Positions 9,119 to 18,134 of a stretch of 64,000 nucleotides of DNA are shown here, piece by piece (position 1 is the first letter of the stretch; each line of letters opens with the position of its first letter). The stretch is from positions 1 to 64,000 of the forward strand of contig CAWBWL010000009.1 of assembly GCA_963792485.1 (NCBI GenBank), in the 5' to 3' direction. A model generated the notes under the pieces. It did no database searches. It saw only the letters and a list, made by a program, of their open reading frames with translations, and had not been told where the DNA came from. A program made the translations under genes and the position numbers. This stretch comes from JANOYJ01 sp963792485. Its GTDB lineage: Bacteria > Pseudomonadota > Alphaproteobacteria > Rhizobiales > Rhizobiaceae.

Positions 9119-10379
9119 TCAGTGCCACTTCGGTGTCGCACCCATGCCCTTGTCGTCGATGACAAGGCCGCGGTGGAAGCGGTCGAGAGTGAAGGGCGCG
9201 CTCAGCGGATGCGGCTCGTCCCTGGCGATTGTATGCGCGAAGCACAGGCCGGAGATGGGCGTCGCCTTGAAGCCGCCATAGCACCAGCCGCAATTGAGAT
9301 ACATGCCGGGCAGAGGGCCCGCCGTGATGATCGGCGAGCCGTCCATCGACATGTCCATGACGCCGCCCCAGGAGCGCAGGAGGCGCACGCCCGCAAGATT
9401 TGGAAACAAGGCGGCCATCTCGCTCATCACGTCTTCCACTACCGGAAGATTGCCGCGCGAGGCGTAGGAATTGTAACCGTCAATATCGCCGCCGAAGATT
9501 AATCCGCCCTTGTCGGTTTGGCCAAAATAAAGATGCCCGCCGCCGAAAGTGGCGACCGTGTCGATGATGGGTTTCAAACCTTCTGAAATGAACGCCTGCA
9601 GGACATGGCTCTCAATCGGCAGCGTCTCGATCCCCGCCAGCGCCATGACTTGTCCAGTGGACCCGGCAACCGCTACGGCCGTCTTCGCAGCCCTGATCTC
9701 GCCGCGCGTCGTCGTCACGCCCACGATTTTTTCTCCCTCGCGCAGGAAGCCGGTCACTTCGCAGTTTTCAATGAGATCAACACCGCGCGCGTCCGCAGCT
9801 CTTGCATAGCCCCAGGCAACGGCGTCATGCCGTGCCGTCCCGGCCCGCCGCTGCATCAGGCCGCCTTCGATGGGGAAGCGCGCTGTTCGGCTCATGTCGA
9901 TGCCGGGCAGAGCGGCGGAAACCTGTTCCTTTGTAAACAATTCGGCGTTGATGCCATTCAACAGCATCTGGTTGCCGCGCCGGGCGAAACCGTCCATCTG
10001 CGCGGGCGAATGGCCAATATTGAGCACGCCGCGCTGCGAGAACATGACATTGTAATTCAGCGCCTGCGACAGGCCTTCCCACATTTTCATGCCGGCTTCG
10101 TAAAAATGCTGATTCTCGTTCAAGAGATAGTTCGAGCGGATCGCCGTGGTGTTGCGCCCGACATTGCCCGAGCCGAGCCAGGACTTTTCGAGCACAGCGA
10201 CGTTGGCGATGCCAAATTCCTTGGCCAGGTAGTAAGCGGTGGAAAGCCCATGTCCACCGCCGCCGACGATGATGACGTCATAGGAGGGCTTCGGCGCCGG
10301 CCTTGCGCCAATGGGGCTGCCAATCGCTCCCTTGGCGGAAAGCGTTGATCAGGAGTGACCGGGCGGAGAATTTCTGCAT
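9119..10379 (-). pseudogene. soxB: Sarcosine oxidase beta subunit, single-base frameshift near the N-terminus
   Basis: The main frame from about 10195 gives 358 aa of SoxB (WLGSGNVGRNTTAIRSNYLL through GWCYGGFKATPISG) but lacks the FAD Rossmann motif. The missing part is upstream in two frames: MQKFSARSLLINAFRQG... begins at ATG 10379, and SYDVIIVGGGGHGLSTAYYL lies in the frame of the main body. One extra base within 10293-10302 (the AAGGCCGGCGCCGAAG run) explains the shift, since removing it reads KAAPKPSYDVIIVGGGG. The span of 1261 nt is 3 x 420 + 1, so the repaired protein is 419 aa, normal for SoxB. The rest of the operon is intact, so a sequencing error is a serious possibility. Confidence 0.88.
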
Positions 10380-10562
10380 GAGGTGAAAATAGCCAAGTGC
10401 GCAGTAAAGTCGAGTTGAGGGCAAGCTATCGGGGCGATTGCGGTGATTGGTGGCCGAAACCGGCTGCGCGGCGCCGCAATGCCACCGCCTTGCCGCGTTC
10501 CGGAGTGCCGCGTAAGAGGCGCGTGTTGGATTTATCAACTGACGATTCAGGATTTCACATAA

Positions 10563-12869
10563 TTGCACAGATCATATCTTACGCCGCTCCTGTTCCTCAT
10601 AGCGCTTTTGCTGGCACCGGCGCTGCCGGCCCAGGCACAGTCTGTTGCCGAGCAGCAGGCAGTGCTCGATGGCATTACCAAGCGCGCCGACGGGTTTTCT
10701 CCCCGCATTTCTGAAAAGACCGGCGATGATGCCGAACTCGCCAAGCTTCGCGTCGAGCTTGAAACGCTTGCCAAGGATGTGCTGGGGGTTGCCATCTCAT
10801 TTCGCCCGCGGCTCTCAGCGATTGCCGAACGGCTGACGACGCTTGGACCAGCGCCAGCAGACGGTGATGCGCCGGAAGCGCCCGCATTACACGATGAGCG
10901 CAAGACGCTCGAAGCGGAGAAGAAAGAGATCAATGCGCTTCTGGGCAAATCTGCGCAGCTTTCCCAGCGGATAAATGGTCTTGCTGATGATGTTGCGGAG
11001 CGGCGGCGGCAACTCTTCGCCAACAGCCTTTCCCAACGTGTTGACGTCAACTTCGCCTTTGGAAGCGAAGTATCCGGGGCAGCGGCAAATGAAGTTTCCG
11101 CTCTTGCCCGCCAGTTTTCCAGTTGGTCGCGCTTTATCTGGAAATTCAGATATCAGGATATTCTGACTGCCACTTTGTGCGCGCTTGTGGCCGCTGCCTT
11201 CATCGTAATCGGCGGGCGGCGCATGGTTGGCGACCTCTACCGCCGCGATCCTGACATCGCTGAGCCCTCTTACCTCAGCCGCCTGTCAGTTGGGTTCTGG
11301 TCCACTTTGATCCCGTCGATTTCAGTCGCTGTTTTTCTGGCGGCCACCTACCTCCTCTTTGACTATTTCAATGTGTTGCGTTCGGATATCAGCCCCACAA
11401 TCGCCGCCGCCTTTAACGTTTTCGCTATTGTCTACTTCATAAACAGATTGGCGCGCGCGCTGTTTTCTCCCGACCTGCCAAACTGGCAACTGATCCGCGC
11501 CGCGCCGCGCCCTGCGCGCATTCTCACCTGGCTGATCACGGCGGCGGCATTTGTGCGCGGGCTTGACTTCATTGGTGAGGTTCTGAACGAGACCTTGGAC
11601 TCGCCGCTTTCACTGACCATTGCCAAGAGCCTTGCTTCCATCGTGCTGGTTGGCGTGCTCATCCTGGTCATAGCGTTCGTCAATCCGATTGCCTCTGAAG
11701 AGGACGGCAAGTCCAAGCCTTGGCCCCGCGCAGTGCGCATTCTGTTGGTGCTGCTCGCTGTTGCGCCTGTATTGGCGTCCGCGTTTGGATATGTCGGGCT
11801 TGCCCGCTTCGTGTCGCAGCAAATAGTCGTGACTGGCGCGATTCTTGTTACCATGTATCTCGGTTTCCAAAGCGCGCGCGCACTGTCTGAGGAAGGCGCT
11901 TTTGCCAATACGTCGCTCGGAAAAGCGCTGCGGGAGCAATACAAGGTAGAGCCGGTCATGCTGGGCCATTCAGGTGTATTTGTAAGCGTCCTGATAAACC
12001 TGCTGGTGCTTGCCTTCGGCGTTCCGTTGATACTCCTGCAATGGCGATTTCAGTGGGACGACATCCGCTCGTGGATCATCACGGCGCTGACGGGTTTTCA
12101 GGTCGGCTCCGTCACTATCTCGCTGATCGGCATATTTGTTGGCATATGCGTTTTCTTTATCGGTTATCTCATCACGCGCTGGTTTCAACGCTGGCTGGAC
12201 GGCAATATTCTTACGCGCGGAAAAGTCGATTCCGGAGTCCGCAATTCGATCAAGACAGCGCTTGGCTATGCCGGCACCGCAGTCGCGGGGCTGATTGGAA
12301 TTTCGGTCGCCGGCATTGATCTTTCGAGCCTGGCCCTGGTTGCTGGCGCCTTGTCCCTTGGCATCGGTTTTGGCCTGCAAAACGTCGTGTCGAATTTCGT
12401 GTCGGGCCTTATCCTGCTTGCCGAGCGCCCCTTCAAGGTGGGAGACTGGATTGAGGCGGGCAGCACGTCCGGCATCGTCAAGAAGATTTCGGTGCGCGCC
12501 ACCGAGATCGAAACGTTTCATAAGCAGACCGTCATGCTGCCAAACTCGGTGCTCATCAATGCGGCAGTCGGCAACTGGACTCATCGCAACAAACTTGGCC
12601 GGATCGATATTCCGGTCGGCATTTCGTACAAGTCTGATCCCACACTCGCGCAGTCTGTGCTCCTGGCGATTGGCAAGCAGCATCCGCTTGTCATGAAAAA
12701 CCCGGAGCCTTTTGTGCTGTTTCAGGGCTTTGGCGACAATCGCATGAACTTTGAACTGCGCGTGCATTTGATGGATATCACCAATTCTGCCCTTGTGCAG
12801 ACCGAGCTTCGCAACCAAATCCTGAGCGAGTTTGCCGCAAACAGTATTGAAATTCCTGCGGCCGCTTAG
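10563..12869 (+). CDS. Large mechanosensitive ion channel, MscS family (DUF3772 type)
   Basis: 768 aa inner-membrane protein. A signal peptide (LLFLIALLLAPALPAQA) precedes a periplasmic helical region of about 160 aa like DUF3772, then multiple membrane helices from about residue 200. The MscS core follows: the pore-lining helix region ALVAGALSLGIGFGLQNVVSNFVSG, then ERPFKVGDWIEAG and a beta domain with PNSVLINAAVGNWTH. MscS channels open under hypo-osmotic shock; the long N-terminus resembles YbiO/MscK-like forms. The start is TTG at 10563, supported by the signal peptide that follows. It is divergent from soxB across 183 bp. Confidence 0.92.
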   Translation: MHRSYLTPLLFLIALLLAPALPAQAQSVAEQQAVLDGITKRADGFSPRISEKTGDDAELAKLRVELETLAKDVLGVAISFRPRLSAIAERLTTLGPAPADGDAPEAPALHDERKTLEAEKKEINALLGKSAQLSQRINGLADDVAERRRQLFANSLSQRVDVNFAFGSEVSGAAANEVSALARQFSSWSRFIWKFRYQDILTATLCALVAAAFIVIGGRRMVGDLYRRDPDIAEPSYLSRLSVGFWSTLIPSISVAVFLAATYLLFDYFNVLRSDISPTIAAAFNVFAIVYFINRLARALFSPDLPNWQLIRAAPRPARILTWLITAAAFVRGLDFIGEVLNETLDSPLSLTIAKSLASIVLVGVLILVIAFVNPIASEEDGKSKPWPRAVRILLVLLAVAPVLASAFGYVGLARFVSQQIVVTGAILVTMYLGFQSARALSEEGAFANTSLGKALREQYKVEPVMLGHSGVFVSVLINLLVLAFGVPLILLQWRFQWDDIRSWIITALTGFQVGSVTISLIGIFVGICVFFIGYLITRWFQRWLDGNILTRGKVDSGVRNSIKTALGYAGTAVAGLIGISVAGIDLSSLALVAGALSLGIGFGLQNVVSNFVSGLILLAERPFKVGDWIEAGSTSGIVKKISVRATEIETFHKQTVMLPNSVLINAAVGNWTHRNKLGRIDIPVGISYKSDPTLAQSVLLAIGKQHPLVMKNPEPFVLFQGFGDNRMNFELRVHLMDITNSALVQTELRNQILSEFAANSIEIPAAA

Positions 12870-12885
12870 TTATTGGAGACTTCAC

Positions 12886-13200
12886 ATGTCTGATGATGTC
12901 CGCGCGCAGGTAGCCGAAGCCATGATCTCGCGGGACGATACCAAGAGCGGCGGACGTTACGCTCTTGGTGTTGCGGGCAGTGAGGCGGAGGTGACATTTT
13001 CCCGTGTCAGCGCAACACTGATAATCGTAGATCATACCGAAGTGGCCGAAGCGCTGCGCGGCACAGGGGCAGGGCAGCGTTTGGCCGCTCATGCGGTCGA
13101 GGATGCGCGCGCTGGCGGATGGAAAATCATGCCGCTGTGTCCGTTCATGCGCGCGCAGGCTGATCGTCATCCTGAATGGGCGGACGTGATCAAGCATTGA
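12886..13200 (+). CDS. Small GNAT-like N-acetyltransferase (COG2388 / NATD1 type)
   Basis: 104 aa. The short GNAT fold is recognisable: a beta strand (ATLIIVDHTEV), the acetyl-CoA loop LRGTGAGQRLAAHAVEDAR, then the helix-strand IMPLCPFMRAQADRHPEWADVI that is diagnostic of this small family. The substrate is unknown. ATG 12886 has GGAGA about 9 bp upstream and begins only 16 bp after the MscS stop, so the two are probably co-transcribed. Confidence 0.9.
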   Translation: MSDDVRAQVAEAMISRDDTKSGGRYALGVAGSEAEVTFSRVSATLIIVDHTEVAEALRGTGAGQRLAAHAVEDARAGGWKIMPLCPFMRAQADRHPEWADVIKH

Positions 13201-13347
13201 TGCCAAATTGTTAACCATGTGCCTTCCTGAACGAAATCCCGCATTGCGGTTCAGCTGGCGTTCAGATGCGGTAAGCGATATTACGCAGGTCAAGCGGGGC
13301 ACTGTGTCCTGCACCAACGGAGGCGGCGCTCAGGCGCCGGTCTTGAA

Positions 13348-13608
13348 ATGAAGACAGTTCTGATCGCAGTTCTTGCCTTGTCCGCAGTGAGCGGTGCCGC
13401 AAAGGCCGCGAGCATCACAAACGGCAATGCTGACGCCGTTACGGTGATTGTCACGGAAGGTTCGGAGAGAGTCGAACTTTCAGTAGGTCCGAGCGAGACA
13501 GTTGAGTTTTGCGCTGGCGGCTGTTTTGTCGAGTTCAACGGCAACAACACGGTTCTGACGGGCGCCGAGGCGGTCGAAGTCAGCGGCCAGGAACTGAAGT
13601 TCAAGTAA
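13348..13608 (+). CDS. Small exported hypothetical protein
   Basis: 86 aa with a clear signal peptide (KTVLIAVLALSAVSGAAKA) and probable cleavage before ASITNG. The mature part of about 65 aa is beta-rich and contains two close cysteines in FCAGGCFVEF, which could form a disulfide in the periplasm. I do not recognise the family. The ribosome site is weak. It is followed by a strong terminator, so it ends a transcription unit. Confidence 0.75.
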   Translation: MKTVLIAVLALSAVSGAAKAASITNGNADAVTVIVTEGSERVELSVGPSETVEFCAGGCFVEFNGNNTVLTGAEAVEVSGQELKFK

Positions 13609-13631
13609 GCCCAGCTTTCGAAATTATCTCT

Positions 13632-13664
13632 AAAGCGGCCGTGTTCATCGCGGCCGCTTTTCGT
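13632..13664 (+). terminator. Rho-independent terminator
   Basis: Perfect 10-bp stem AAAGCGGCCG / CGGCCGCTTT with a 9-nt loop (13642-13650), running into a T-rich tail, 24 bp after the stop of the small exported protein. The A-start and T-end of the stem would also let it act on the opposite strand. Confidence 0.85.
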
Positions 13665-13768
13665 TGTTTGTTTACCTTAACTTCAGACTGTCCGCCGGTA
13701 ACCGTACCTGTTCACCCATGAGATTGGAGATTGCGCTAATATCCGTTTCTGGACTTGGGCAGGAATGA

Positions 13769-15199
13769 ATGAATCAGCGCGCGGGGCATCATAATCTTCC
13801 ATTGGCCGTCGATCTCGATGGAACCTTGATCGCGACCGACCTGATCTGGGAATCGGTGATCGCTCTTGTAAAGCGTAACCCGCTCTATCTGCTTTTGCTG
13901 CCGTTTTGGGCGCTGCAGGGCGCATATGCCCTCAAGGCCGAACTTGCCAAACGCGTTGTTCTTGATCCGGAAGCGCTGCCCTATCGTGTCGAGTTTCTCG
14001 CATTCTTGCGCGAAGAGCATGCAAAGGGCAGGGAGCTCTATCTTGCAACTGGAAGCCATCGGACCTTTGCGGATCAAATTTCCGGCCATCTTGGTTTGTT
14101 CAAAGGGGTATTTGCAAGCGAGAACGGCGTCAGCCTGACCTCGACACGAAAACGTGCAGCGCTCGATGCGGCTTTCGGTGAAGCCAATTATGACTACGCC
14201 GGCAACAGCCATGCGGACATTGCGGTGTTTGAGAGCGCACGGGTCGCTATTGTCGTCGCTCCTGACCGCGCAGCGGGACAGTACCAAAGGCGCTCAAGTG
14301 CCCGGCTTTTTGCCGACGCGGGCGGCAGCTTGAGGCAATTGCTGAAAATGCTCCGGGTTCATCAGTGGGCCAAAAATATTCTCGTGGCAGTGCCTGCCAT
14401 TCTTGCCAATGACCTTCTCAACCTTTCGACTCTGGCCGAGTGCCTGGTTGCGTTCGTCGCATTCTCGTTTGCAGCCTCATCAATCTACATCATCAATGAT
14501 TTGGTAGACCTGCCGCTTGACCGCAAGCACAAGACCAAACGCAACAGGCCCATTGCGGCAGGACGTGTTTCAATTCCCGTCGCTCTGGCGACCGCCGGCG
14601 CCTTGATGCTTGCCGCGCTCTCGATGAGCCTTCTTCTACCGCCTCTTTTTGGGCTGGTGCTCGGCTCATACGTTTTGATGACCACGGCCTATTCCTTTGC
14701 GCTGAAACGCATGCTTCTCATTGACGTGCTGACGCTGGCCGGGCTTTACACTGTCCGCGTTGTTGCTGGCGCGGCGGCGACGATGATTGATGTCTCCTTC
14801 TGGCTGCTGGCGTTTTCAGTCTTTTTCTTCCTGTCACTAGCGCTGGTAAAGCGCTTCGTAGAGCTTGAGAACAATCCAGCTTCAACTGCAAAAATAGCAG
14901 GCAGAGGATACCGGCCGGCGGACAAGCAGGTGATTGGAGAGGCCGGGATGGCGTCCGCCTTTGCCGCAGCGCTGGTGCTGGCGCTCTATGTTGACAGCCC
15001 TGAGGTCCAGCAACTTTACGGCCAGCCATGGCTGATCTGGCCGCTCTGCCCGATTGTGCTTTATCTCTCGATCCGGATTTGGGTTCTGGCGCGCCGCGGC
15101 GAGATGCATGAAGATCCAGTTGTGTTCCTTCTGAGCGACTGGCGCAGTGTTATGATGGTGGCGCTGGGGGCGGTGTTGATCTTCGCCGCAAGCCGGTGA
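13769..15199 (+). CDS. HAD phosphatase-UbiA prenyltransferase fusion (DPPR synthase-like)
   Basis: 476 aa, two domains. Residues 1 to about 190 are a HAD hydrolase with motif I DLDGTL (15-20). Residues from about 195 are a polytopic UbiA prenyltransferase with NDLVDLPLDRKHKTKRNRP (from N243), whose aspartates bind Mg-diphosphate. UbiA proteins of this type join PRPP to a polyprenyl phosphate (decaprenylphosphoryl-5-phosphoribose synthase), and the HAD domain could then remove the 5-phosphate. That is an inference from the fusion and from the DprE1-like oxidase translated in overlap (GTGA at 15196). First gene of the 13.8-20.8 kb cassette. Confidence 0.88.
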   Translation: MNQRAGHHNLPLAVDLDGTLIATDLIWESVIALVKRNPLYLLLLPFWALQGAYALKAELAKRVVLDPEALPYRVEFLAFLREEHAKGRELYLATGSHRTFADQISGHLGLFKGVFASENGVSLTSTRKRAALDAAFGEANYDYAGNSHADIAVFESARVAIVVAPDRAAGQYQRRSSARLFADAGGSLRQLLKMLRVHQWAKNILVAVPAILANDLLNLSTLAECLVAFVAFSFAASSIYIINDLVDLPLDRKHKTKRNRPIAAGRVSIPVALATAGALMLAALSMSLLLPPLFGLVLGSYVLMTTAYSFALKRMLLIDVLTLAGLYTVRVVAGAAATMIDVSFWLLAFSVFFFLSLALVKRFVELENNPASTAKIAGRGYRPADKQVIGEAGMASAFAAALVLALYVDSPEVQQLYGQPWLIWPLCPIVLYLSIRIWVLARRGEMHEDPVVFLLSDWRSVMMVALGAVLIFAASR

Positions 15200-16512
15200 T
15201 CTCGAAGAGCGTCGTGAGAAGTTTCGGCCGCCTTGACGCTTGCGTGCGTTTGTCGGCTTCGTTTGTGGACGCGGCGAGCGATCTGCGCCGTGGCAATGTC
15301 GCATCGACGTCATGGCTGGCGCGCGGTAATGGCAAGAGTTATGGCGATAGTGCCCATAATCAATCCGGGATGCTGGTGCGCGCGAAAGAGCAGGCGCGAA
15401 TAGTTTCATTCGATCCCGGCACAGGCGTCTTGACTGCCGAGCCGGGCATCACGCTTGGCGACATTATTCTTGGAATCGCGCCGCATGGCTGGTTCCTGCC
15501 GGTCACGCCCGGCACGAAGCATGTGACGCTAGGTGGGGCGATTGCAAACGATGTGCATGGCAAGAACCACCACCGGCGCGGGTCGTTCGGCTGTCATGTG
15601 ATTTCGTTTGATCTGCTGCGCTCAGACGGGACCGTGAGAAATTGTTCTGCGAACGAGAATTCAGCGCTGTTCAGAGCGACCATTGGCGGGTTCGGTCTGA
15701 CGGGTCTGATCTTGTCTGCAAAGGTCCAAATGATGCGGGTGGGCGCAACAGATGTGACTGAAACGGTGAGCAGTTTTGGGTCAATTGCCGAGTATCTCGA
15801 CCTCACAGCTGGAGCGGATGCGGCGAACGAGTATGCCGTTGCGTGGATAGATCAACTGTCGAAAGACGGGCGCGGCGTCATGCTAGCTGCCAATCACTGC
15901 ACGGACGGATTGTTTCGCCCACACCGTGCCAAGCCACGGATATCGGTGCCGCTCCAGCCGCCGTTCACTTGCCTGAACGGAACCAGCCTCAAGGCCTTTA
16001 ACGCACTATACTTCAATGCGAAGCGCCGGAAGCAGGTGCCGTCAAGTGTGAGCTATGACGGCTATTTCTACCCGCTCGATCAGATCGGAAACTGGAACTA
16101 TCTCTACGGTTCCAAAGGCCTGTACCAACACCAAAGCGTGGTGCCCATTGAGGCAGCCGAAGAAGTATTGCCGGTATTGCTTGAAGCATCGCGAAGCGCA
16201 GGTCAGGCGTCGTTTCTGACGGTCCTCAAGCGCTTTGGCGACGTCTCCTCGCCGAGCCTCACTCCATTTGCGAGACCCGGCTACACGTTGACGCTCGATT
16301 TCCCAAACAGGGGAGCCAAGACATTGAAATTACTGGCTGAACTTGACCGGATCACGATTGCGGCAGGTGGCGCGGTCAATGCTTACAAGGATGCGCGGAT
16401 GTCGCCGCAAACCTTCGCCTCGTCTTATCCAGCATGGCGTGACCTCGAGGCGCTGCGAGACCCGGCATTCAATTCTGACTTTTGGGCCAGAACCGCATTA
16501 AGACTTGGTTAA
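15196..16512 (+). CDS. DprE1-like FAD-dependent oxidoreductase
   Basis: 438 aa VAO-fold FAD enzyme. The signatures are GNGKSYGD (about 44-51) and GGAIANDVHGKNHH..GSFG (about 113-132), both characteristic of decaprenylphosphoryl-beta-D-ribose 2'-oxidase. DprE1 oxidises the ribose 2'-OH of a lipid-linked ribose to a keto sugar. The GTG start overlaps the upstream UbiA-fusion stop, which supports action on the same lipid-linked pentose. Membrane association is expected from the substrate. The exact sugar is not proven by sequence. Confidence 0.88.
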   Translation: MISKSVVRSFGRLDACVRLSASFVDAASDLRRGNVASTSWLARGNGKSYGDSAHNQSGMLVRAKEQARIVSFDPGTGVLTAEPGITLGDIILGIAPHGWFLPVTPGTKHVTLGGAIANDVHGKNHHRRGSFGCHVISFDLLRSDGTVRNCSANENSALFRATIGGFGLTGLILSAKVQMMRVGATDVTETVSSFGSIAEYLDLTAGADAANEYAVAWIDQLSKDGRGVMLAANHCTDGLFRPHRAKPRISVPLQPPFTCLNGTSLKAFNALYFNAKRRKQVPSSVSYDGYFYPLDQIGNWNYLYGSKGLYQHQSVVPIEAAEEVLPVLLEASRSAGQASFLTVLKRFGDVSSPSLTPFARPGYTLTLDFPNRGAKTLKLLAELDRITIAAGGAVNAYKDARMSPQTFASSYPAWRDLEALRDPAFNSDFWARTALRLG

Positions 16513-16689
16513 CCTTACATCTTGGCGATGATTTCAAGTTCCGCTACAAAAATCCACAATTTTATGCAATATAGAGACGAGAAATAGAATTGTTTTTGTT
16601 AGCTCTTCTCTAGGGACAAACCGGTTTTGATAAATGATGCTTTCTTCCTGTGATGCAAGAGGGGGCATGCGTTTATCTATGGGTGAATC

Positions 16690-17112
16690 ATGACGAAGTA
16701 CGTACCTTTCATATTGTTTACGGTGCTGACGAACGCCGCAGCGCAGATCATGCTGAAGCAAGGCATGATGAGTCTTGGGCCCCTCACATTCAGTGCTGAG
16801 ACAATGATCCAGCGCGTGTTTCAGATCATCTTCAATCCCTGGGTCTTTATCGGTCTGACGACCTTTGTCATTTCCATGGCCTCGCATTTGTTCGTGCTGT
16901 CCAAGGTCGACCTGTCTTTCGCCTATCCGTTCTTGAGCCTCGCCTATGTTGTCGTCGCCGTGGTCGCATGGCTCGTGTTCAAAGAAGAGCTCGGCGCCTA
17001 CAAAATCATGGGGATCGCCCTGATCTGTGCCGGGACCATCCTCATCGCCCAGAGCGCCAACGGTCATGACGAAGCCGCTGCCAAACCTCAAATGTCGGAT
17101 GCAACATCATGA
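16690..17112 (+). CDS. EamA/SMR-like small membrane transporter (ArnE/ArnF-like flippase)
   Basis: 140 aa with four predicted membrane helices; the N-terminus TNAAAQIMLKQGM and the third-fourth helix pattern SFAYPFLSLAYVVVAVVAWLVFKEELGAYKIMGIALICAG are SMR/EamA-like. Proteins of this size next to lipid-linked sugar genes, such as ArnE/F, flip undecaprenyl-phosphate sugars. Here it could flip a polyprenyl-phosphate pentose made by the two upstream genes. The 177-bp gap before it is AT-rich and probably holds a promoter. Its stop overlaps the SDR start. Confidence 0.82.
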   Translation: MTKYVPFILFTVLTNAAAQIMLKQGMMSLGPLTFSAETMIQRVFQIIFNPWVFIGLTTFVISMASHLFVLSKVDLSFAYPFLSLAYVVVAVVAWLVFKEELGAYKIMGIALICAGTILIAQSANGHDEAAAKPQMSDATS

Positions 17113-18122
17113 AACATATCATTTTTGGCGGCGACGGCTTCGTCGGACGCTATCTGGCGCGCGACCTCGTGGCACGTGGCGAACAAGTGATTGTTGCGGA
17201 TGTGAGCAAGGCTGATCTGCCACATTATGCCAAGGCCCGTTTCGTGCATTGCGACATAACTGATGCAGACCAAGTGTATGGCGTGAACATCAAGCCGGAT
17301 GACATGGTCTACAATCTGGCGGCCAAAATGTTGTCGCCGCTGCAAACTCGGGCCAAGCGTTACGATTTCTTCTGGCCGGTCAATTATTTTGGCGCTGGCA
17401 ACATCATGAACGCGATTGACCGGGCAGGGGCCTCAAAGCTCGTCCAGTTTACCACCGACATGATTTACGGCCATACAGTCAGCGCGCCGCCGCAGGACGA
17501 GGACCAGCCAGTCGCGCCGCTGGGCGAGTACGGCAAGTCAAAAGCTGCGACAGAAGAAATGGCGTCCGAATGGCGCAGCCGTGGCATGAATGTCACTATT
17601 TTCCGCCCGCGTCTGATCATTGGCCCTGGCCGTCTGGGTATTTTGGAGAAGCTGTTCAAGCTGGTTGATATGAGCTTGCCGGTACCAATGATCGGCTCGG
17701 GCAAGAATCCTTATCAATTCATCTCCGTCTTTGATTGCGCGGAGGCAGCGCGGCTTGCCTTCGAGCATGGTGTGCCCAACGAGGCCTATAATCTCGGCTC
17801 GCAAAACCCGCCATCGGTGCGCGATCTGCTCTCGGGGCTGATCAGGAATGCTGGCTCGAAATCCATATTGCTCCCGACACCGGGCTTTGCCGTGAAAGCG
17901 ACCTTGGCCGCTTTTGATCTCGTTAACCTGCCAATCATGGATCCGGAGCAATATCTGATCGCGGATGAAAATTGTGTTCGCGATACCGCCAAGGCCAAAC
18001 GCGATTTCGGTTTTGTCCCGAAATACCGCGATGAGGACATGCTGGTGGAAGCCTACCGGGAGTACCGCGCCAAAAAAGAGGGGCGGTTTGTCGATCAGTT
18101 CAAGGCCGTTGCGGCAGAATAA
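17109..18122 (+). CDS. Extended-SDR NAD-dependent epimerase/dehydratase
   Basis: 337 aa. N-terminal Rossmann motif GGDGFVG (G7, G10, G13) and catalytic Y141-x-x-x-K145 in EYGKSK, with a T/D-rich TTDMIYG strand before it. This is the extended SDR class, which usually acts on nucleotide sugars as epimerase or dehydratase. Within this cassette it might reduce or epimerise the keto sugar made by the DprE1-like enzyme, but DprE2 itself is a shorter classical SDR, so the role is open. Starts at ATG 17109 overlapping the transporter stop. Confidence 0.85.
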   Translation: MKHIIFGGDGFVGRYLARDLVARGEQVIVADVSKADLPHYAKARFVHCDITDADQVYGVNIKPDDMVYNLAAKMLSPLQTRAKRYDFFWPVNYFGAGNIMNAIDRAGASKLVQFTTDMIYGHTVSAPPQDEDQPVAPLGEYGKSKAATEEMASEWRSRGMNVTIFRPRLIIGPGRLGILEKLFKLVDMSLPVPMIGSGKNPYQFISVFDCAEAARLAFEHGVPNEAYNLGSQNPPSVRDLLSGLIRNAGSKSILLPTPGFAVKATLAAFDLVNLPIMDPEQYLIADENCVRDTAKAKRDFGFVPKYRDEDMLVEAYREYRAKKEGRFVDQFKAVAAE

Positions 18123-18134
18123 TTGGGATAACAG

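Noticed and set aside
17109..18122. DprE2 assignment for the SDR gene
   Set aside because: The protein is an extended SDR of 337 aa with GxxGxxG and Y141xxxK145, while DprE2 is a shorter classical SDR.
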